The translations under genes and the position numbers were made by a program. Positions 59,466-64,000 of a DNA stretch of 64,000 bases are shown here, in pieces. Where the stretch lies: positions 1 through 64,000 of the forward strand of contig JAQFWX010000030.1 in the NCBI GenBank assembly GCA_027605045.1. The letters run 5' to 3'. The DNA is from Phallus indusiatus (taxonomy: Eukaryota; Basidiomycota; Agaricomycetes; Phallales; Phallaceae). How positions within the stretch are numbered: the stretch's first letter is position 1; the number at the start of each line of letters is the position of its first letter. The notes below the pieces were generated by a model, which saw only the letters and a list, made by a program, of their open reading frames with translations, had not been told where the DNA came from and did not search any database.

Positions 59466-59734
59466 ATGCGTTTTAACTATCTTCAAATCCTCATTGTGTT
59501 CCTCACTCTGGGCGTTACCTATAATGTAGCCCTCACTACTAGTAGCACTGTTGATGATCCTATCGATTGTAAGCAATATTTGCGCGAATAACTAGTGAAT
59601 TATACTCAACGTTCATGATATGTAGCGGCCATTCCTGTGAGTTTTGAAACAGACGTTGAGCCAATGCGTTTACTAATTCAAACATAAAGAGCCCCGATGG
59701 CTGTGGAAACCTGGGAGGTCGGTCATGCAATTAG
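59466..59734 (+). CDS. Small secreted peptide precursor, one CGN-GGRSC core
   Basis: Exons 59466-59568, 59626-59636 (an 11-nt microexon) and 59690-59734 join in frame to 52 residues. The first ~22 residues are a signal peptide (MRFNYLQILIVFLTLGVTYN). A Ser/Thr/Asp-rich spacer follows, then SPDGCGNLGGRSCN directly before the stop. The two cysteines, nine residues from first to last inclusive, could form a disulfide ring. The last exon is 45 nt, exactly as in the oppositely oriented gene at 60149-60550, which carries two copies of the related core EGCGNRGGRSCN. I recognise no described family. No Lys-Arg Kex2 site precedes the core. The last acceptor is AAG. An unspliced reading would stop soon after the first exon. 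Confidence 0.7.
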
Positions 59735-60148
59735 GTTTTAACCAGTACCGAACTTTATTTTCCGGTGAATCATGTTATGAGTTACTCTTACTCTTCATAA
59801 ATTTATTAGACTGGTTCGATTATTGCCTTAAGGTAGTATTTACTTTTTCGCGGTAGCATATATAGTCCTACTTTGTGTAACTGATGTACTCGCTCATGAT
59901 ACACTCAATTAAAATTAGTGTGGGAGTGAAACAAATTCGTTCTTTCGACTTCCGTGTTAACACCTTCGATATTTAGCAACCTTTCGAGTCAAGATGCCAA
60001 CGGTCCGATGAAAAGACAATACAGTAATTTTTATCCACTAAGATATAGAATTACATGACTTTCAGTATCACAGATACATTAAATGTATATCCTTTAACGT
60101 ATATCTTTTTTAAAAAAGAAAGATTTGAGGAGTTAGAATCCAGCTTGT
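59735..60148. other. Convergent gap between the two peptide genes
   Basis: Holds both 3' ends. No other feature is seen. Confidence 0.5.
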
Positions 60149-60550
60149 TCAGTTGCAGGATCTACCGCCACGGTTACCACATCCCTCGGGAGTCTACAAA
60201 AAAAGGGTCAACATCTGTATAATTACACTAACATGCACCATACGGGTTCTGGACGAAAATTCTAGGCAAGCTGTAACTTTTATTGGAAGATGAAGATTAC
60301 GTACCAACAAGCTCGACGACGGGGGAAACATTGCAAGATCTACCTCCCCTGTTTCCACAGCCCTCGGTCGACTAGAGGGGATTAATATCCAGGATAATCA
60401 ATACGCCATAAACTCACATCAGCTAAACAATTGAGATGATTTAGATATATTTCATGTGAAAAGCAGTATCTAATACTTACTACTTTGGGGAACCGGTGAT
60501 GCAGCCACGAAGGCGGCAACGAAGAGAACGATTAAAGTTTGGAAGCGCAT
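60149..60550 (-). CDS. Small secreted peptide precursor, two CGNRGGRSC cores
   Basis: Exons 60481-60550, 60418-60422 (5 nt), 60305-60371, 60244-60248 (5 nt) and 60149-60193 close in frame to 63 residues. The signal peptide is MRFQTLIVLFVAAFVAASPV. Core 1 is STEGCGNRGGRSCN, followed by a VSPVVELV spacer. Core 2 is TPEGCGNRGGRSCN, ending at the stop. In the 12 shared codons EGCGNRGGRSCN the two copies differ at seven bases, all synonymous. That fixes the reading frame and indicates purifying selection on the peptide. Each core exon is preceded by a 5-nt microexon, so the repeat unit is microexon-intron-core exon. An alternative last splice (donor gtaatc after GGTAC) would give a different C-terminus, LPRDVVTVAVDPATEQAGF. 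The synonymous pattern argues against it. Confidence 0.7.
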
Positions 60551-60650
60551 TTTTTACACAGAAAAGAGTAGGGAGCGTAGTACCTGCAAGTGTGGCGAAA
60601 ATGGGATACGAGACTAGTCTCTGCAGAGTTCAAGTGGTCGAAAAATTGTC

Positions 60651-60658
60651 CTTTTATC
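60651..60658 (-). promoter_or_regulatory. TATA-like element of the two-core peptide gene
   Basis: GATAAAAG on the minus strand about 100 bases before the start codon at 60550. Weaker than the element of the partner gene. Confidence 0.3.
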
Positions 60659-61539
60659 GTCAAAACTTTCGATAGGATTTGTAAATCTCCATGTGGCTGA
60701 TCAAGTCATGAGAGTAAAAATAAAAATAACATGTAAATCGATTTCTAGGGTCGAAGTATTTACTATCACGCTTATAGGAATATTTTCAGAGGGTGGCGCA
60801 GCACTTGCACGGCGGCCCAAACCGACTCGGGCCTTCAACTTCACAAAGTTTTCATGCTCCAACGAACAACGAATCGATCAGGTACCTCCATATCTTCCAC
60901 TTCGATTTTGTGAGGTCTGTTCGTCGAAGACGAATTTACAGTTTGCTATTTTATTGAAAAAAAAAACAGTTGACAAGTGATGCCTGACTGAATTTGTTAC
61001 AGAACAATATTTCACCGAATTATGTACCCAACGTTTAGCAGTGTCCGCTATATATATATATATTTCTGTCTTAAAATTGGATTCACGTCGAGCCCGAAGA
61101 CATCGGGCCTGGTTATTTTTAAGTGGCAACTATACTTGCGTGTTTCCTTAGTTTCTATGTCTAAATCAAGCACAGCAAGTTTTGAGTTAAAGTAGTCCTG
61201 CTTCGTCTTGCTCTCTCTCTCTGGAACTGGCAGCCGTATGAGGTTGGGGAACGAGCGGAGCTCGGTACGCAGGACAGACGACCGCCGGGTGGGCGGGCTC
61301 CTTGTCCTACGATTCGGTTGCCTACCAGAGGGACGCAATAACGCTTGAGAATGTATATTAGCCAGCTGTAGACTACTGATAGAGATATGAAACTGAATAA
61401 ACTATGTGCACTGGGATGGGAAGGGTGGGAAAGCAAAAAGATGGATGGATGTCTAATGCGAGTGAATGTGAACTATCTAGTGTGATGATGGTGGTCTGGA
61501 AGAAACCGTGAGTGCCTCTAGCGCTCTCTGCGCTCTGCA

Positions 61540-61567
61540 GGACGGTGGTGCCGTCTCGGCACCGTCC
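61540..61567. repeat. GC-rich inverted repeat
   Basis: GGACGGTG at 61540-61547 is exactly complementary to CACCGTCC at 61560-61567. An inner GGTGCC/GGCACC pairing competes with it. No T-run follows, so it is not an obvious terminator. Confidence 0.6.
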
Positions 61568-61980
61568 CTACTGCATGAGAAGAAAAAAGCAAATTAGTAT
61601 ATAGACTACTCGGCAAAAAGTTGGGGCTGAATGGATTCAAAGGGGCGTGAAACAAGCGAAATCGCGGAAAAGACTGAGAGATTCGGCATCTGTACCCTGA
61701 CAACCGTTCTATCAGTTTCTATCAGCGTCAAAGTTTATTTTACAGTGTTGGATGGTCTAGACATTTGAGCTTAATTGTTAAGCGATTAAGCGCTCGAGCT
61801 TCCGTTCTACGGTGTCCCTAACGCGCCAGCTTCAATTCTTGATATTTGATATTTGATCCGCGATGCCCGATGCCGCCCGTGTATTTTTAGTTGGCTGAGC
61901 GTGGTTATAGTGTCTCTACTATCGGTAATAATTACCGAATTGTCATTATATTTCTGAGTATATTGTTAGTGATAAGTGAT

Positions 61981-62061
61981 GCGGTAGGCCAGTGGTCTGA
62001 GAGTCTGAGCTTTGAGTGTTTTCGATGTCGGGGTTCGACTCCCCTTGGATGCGTTTTTTTT
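61981..62061 (+). ncRNA. tRNA-derived Pol III unit or SINE fragment
   Basis: An A-box-like GGCCAGTGGTCTGAG (near 61988-62002) resembles the D-arm of Leu/Ser tRNAs. A perfect B box GGTTCGACTCC lies at 62032-62042, and a run of eight T at 62054-62061 fits a Pol III terminator. The acceptor ends do not pair and no sensible anticodon arm forms, so it is not a functional tRNA. A tRNA-derived SINE or decayed tRNA gene fits best. Confidence 0.5.
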
Positions 62062-62249
62062 ACATCGGTCGCTTTAGTCCTTACAGCTTTGTATAAGAGC
62101 CTTGTAATTATTAGCGTAAACTTGAATTTATAAATTCATAAACCTAAATAAAGAATTTGTCATTGGAATTTCGTACAGATGTGTTTCGAAATACAAGTCT
62201 TCGTCAACACAAAAATTTCGGTTGTTGTATCAGCTTAAGAAAAAACTAG

Positions 62250-63793
62250 CTACAGTGTATTCTCGAATAAATCTATCATTCGACGCCAGACTGCCCATGC
62301 GTTTTTAAGGGAAAGTCTGGGGCTTCCAACGTTAGTGAATAACGCTTCAAATAATGCATTTGAGGTTTCATCGCCAAAACGAAGATGTTCGTCGGCTGCG
62401 AACTCCTGGATCAAATCATCAATAGTTGACATATCTGGTACCTTTATCAGCACGTTCGTGCCATGAAATTTCCTCGGATTGTGATAAAATTCGTGAGGGG
62501 TTCCTCCACTGGGAAGAAGGATCCTTCTCTGTATTCTGATACGGTGTAATATCTGGCGTTCTCGCGCTCGATCCAACCGAGCTTGAACGACCTTTGCCCA
62601 CAGCCAAGTTCCTAGCTCTCTGCCAAATAAATTTATAATTTCAAATAAACAAAAATAGACGTACTTGTGCAAGCGATTTCCGTCTCGGTAATCAACCTGA
62701 ACTTGCCCCATTGTCCATGCGTCTAGAATATTTTTCAAATCCTTCTCCCATAATGGTCGCCATCCCCTCTCCCGCGTAATATTACGCACACTTCGTACAT
62801 ATCGTACTGGTGGGATGATTTCAATGGAGAGTGAAGGAATAAAATTGGTTCTGGTAGTTTATTAATTCATTAATTTCATTCCGATTCGAAGTGTAACGCA
62901 CCGAAGAACAGTTTGCATTATACCTACTTTACCATTCTCAGATCCTTTATCTCCGGTCAGTTGTAGTGGAACGCCTAATATAACAGGATCAAAATTAAAT
63001 GGATTAGCGTAAATTATATACTATTACCTTTCAATTCCTTCACCAAACGAAGGAATAATGCTACAGGAACCTCAGAGAGACGAGCATTTGGGACGGCCCA
63101 CAGTCCAAGCTCATAGCGCGAAAATTTGTCGCAAATACCCCAAACGTCAATCCCCATGGCGTCACGAAGCTTTTCGTGCCCGTCCATGCACCATTCCTCA
63201 TTTGGACCAGCGCTGAACAATGCCTTGCGTACAATTTTTTTGTGGCCATTTCGACGACGTCTGGCTTCTTCGGGGTCTCGAGCTCGTTGAAGAGCCTGAA
63301 TCAAAGGCCTATATGCACTTTAGAAAAATAGGTAGACAGTAATATATTGTAATACCTTGGTATATGGATCGATTCCAACTTAAGTTCCTCCTGAATTCGA
63401 CGAATTCCCCATTCGTTCAAAGGATCTTCGGTAGTAATCCTGAGAACTGCTTCAACCATTTGATTGATAGAAAGACGTGGACGATGTGCGTTTCGAATTT
63501 CGAATTTTTGCATCATCCTTTGGATACTACGCGTGCTTTAAAAATGTAAGCATTAAGTAAAGCCACTGGCAGAATGATACGCACCTTATGGCAATATGAT
63601 GCTCTTGGAATATTTTGGATGATAAGTCCTTCACTTTCACGTTCTGATCAAGGTAACGTTGAATGATCGGAACCCAGTGAGCAGCATTAGAAACTTATAG
63701 TTTGTTCAATGAATAAAAGAAAACCCGCGGAAGGATGGAATACTTACGGACAGCAGAGTGTTGATTAACACCGGTAGGATTGTGAGGAGGCAT
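62250..63793 (-). CDS. Spliced DDE-integrase-like protein (392 aa)
   Basis: Seven exons (63748-63793, 63585-63693, 63356-63535, 63028-63308, 62924-62974, 62665-62806, 62250-62619) close in frame. The N-terminal part is helical, with an HTH-like region (VKVKDLSSKIFQEHHIAIR, then STRSIQRMMQKFEIR). The core resembles the integrase fold: EEWCMDGHEKLRDAMGIDVWG (first Asp), VPLQLTGDKGSENGK (second Asp) and VRNITRERGW (candidate Glu). The C-terminal domain ends FHGTNVLIKVPDMSTIDDL and ...LFENTL. Such integrase-core proteins are scattered through Agaricomycete genomes. No terminal repeats or flanking reverse transcriptase are seen, and the open frame is intact across six introns. This could be a domesticated or still intact transposase-derived gene. 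Confidence 0.78.
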
Positions 63794-64000
63794 TGGGAGA
63801 GAGTACGAACGAATTTTCCAACGAACGCTCACACTTCAGAAATGCAGTAATAAACGTAACATTCTCGAAAATTATCTAAAGATAAGGGAGATAAGGCGGA
63901 TGATCCAATATTAGCTCAAAAAATTCACGCGTACAGCGGACACGAGGCAGTAAACCCATCCACGCGAGCTATGATAATGACTCAGTTACAACTTCCGTGT

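Larger units (their letters stand above)
60551..62249. other. Intergenic with a hairpin and a Pol III-like element
   Basis: No coding gene supported. It contains the hairpin at 61540-61567 and the tRNA-like unit at 61981-62061 described separately, plus a short TA repeat near 61051-61064. Confidence 0.5.

Noticed and set aside
27886..60550. UstYa genes as the processing enzymes of the CGNRGGRSC peptides
   Set aside because: They are 30 kb apart, and the cores lack the aromatic residues and the Kex2 sites typical of dikaritin-type precursors. Not excluded, but unsupported.
1..64000. CRISPR array, bacterial operon or prophage
   Set aside because: The genes are spliced and eukaryotic, and no spaced direct-repeat array is present.

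Overview
The window reads as a stretch of nuclear genome from a filamentous fungus, most likely a mushroom-forming basidiomycete (Agaricomycetes). The genes are broken by many introns of roughly 45-80 nt with GT..AG ends. Several families are typical of mushrooms: HAD-type drimane sesquiterpene synthases, UstYa/DUF3328 oxidases, a DUF6606/DUF3638/DUF3645 giant protein, a But2-like protein, a WW-like membrane protein and seven-span membrane proteins of unknown function. Gene density is moderate and long AT-rich gaps hold nothing I can support. Gene models were spliced by hand; wherever exon lengths are given, I checked that the reading frame closes.

Layout. 1-7 kb: a drimane-type terpene synthase copy (+) with a 1-nt frameshift, then an allantoate-type MFS transporter (-) that also carries a 1-nt deletion. 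8.3-9.5 kb: a small secreted Leu/Pro/Ser-repeat protein with a 344-bp tandem duplication. 10.3-14.5 kb: an Aim19-like mitochondrial membrane protein and an 888-aa WW-like/multi-span protein (both -). 15.5-19.4 kb: a YCII-domain protein and a Pho84-type phosphate transporter (both +). 20.9-22.7 kb: a second, intact terpene synthase (+). 23.4-24.8 kb: an intronless 461-aa protein with an internal duplication. 25.6-29.5 kb: an amidase (-) and two convergent UstYa-like genes. 31.5-34.4 kb: tandem GNAT acetyltransferases (-). 36.6-40.1 kb: a seven-span membrane protein and a But2-like protein (both +). 40.8-50.4 kb: one 3,100-aa DUF6606/DUF3638/DUF3645 protein (-). 51.8 kb: an F-box remnant. 54.4-56.9 kb: an HMG-box regulator (+). 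58.1 kb: an orphan C2H2 zinc-finger exon. 59.5-60.6 kb: two convergent small secreted peptide-precursor genes. 62.3-63.8 kb: a spliced DDE-integrase-like gene (-).

How the genes might work together. The terpene synthases, the MFS transporter, the amidase and the UstYa oxidases are specialised-metabolism families, but they are interspersed with housekeeping genes. I see no compact cluster. The most novel item is the peptide-precursor pair near 60 kb. Both genes encode a signal peptide followed, after a tiny microexon, by a 45-67-nt exon carrying the core [ED]GCGN[RL]GGRSCN. One gene has two cores, and the 12 core codons of those two copies differ only at synonymous positions. This suggests a selected, secreted, disulfide-capable peptide that I do not recognise from any described family.
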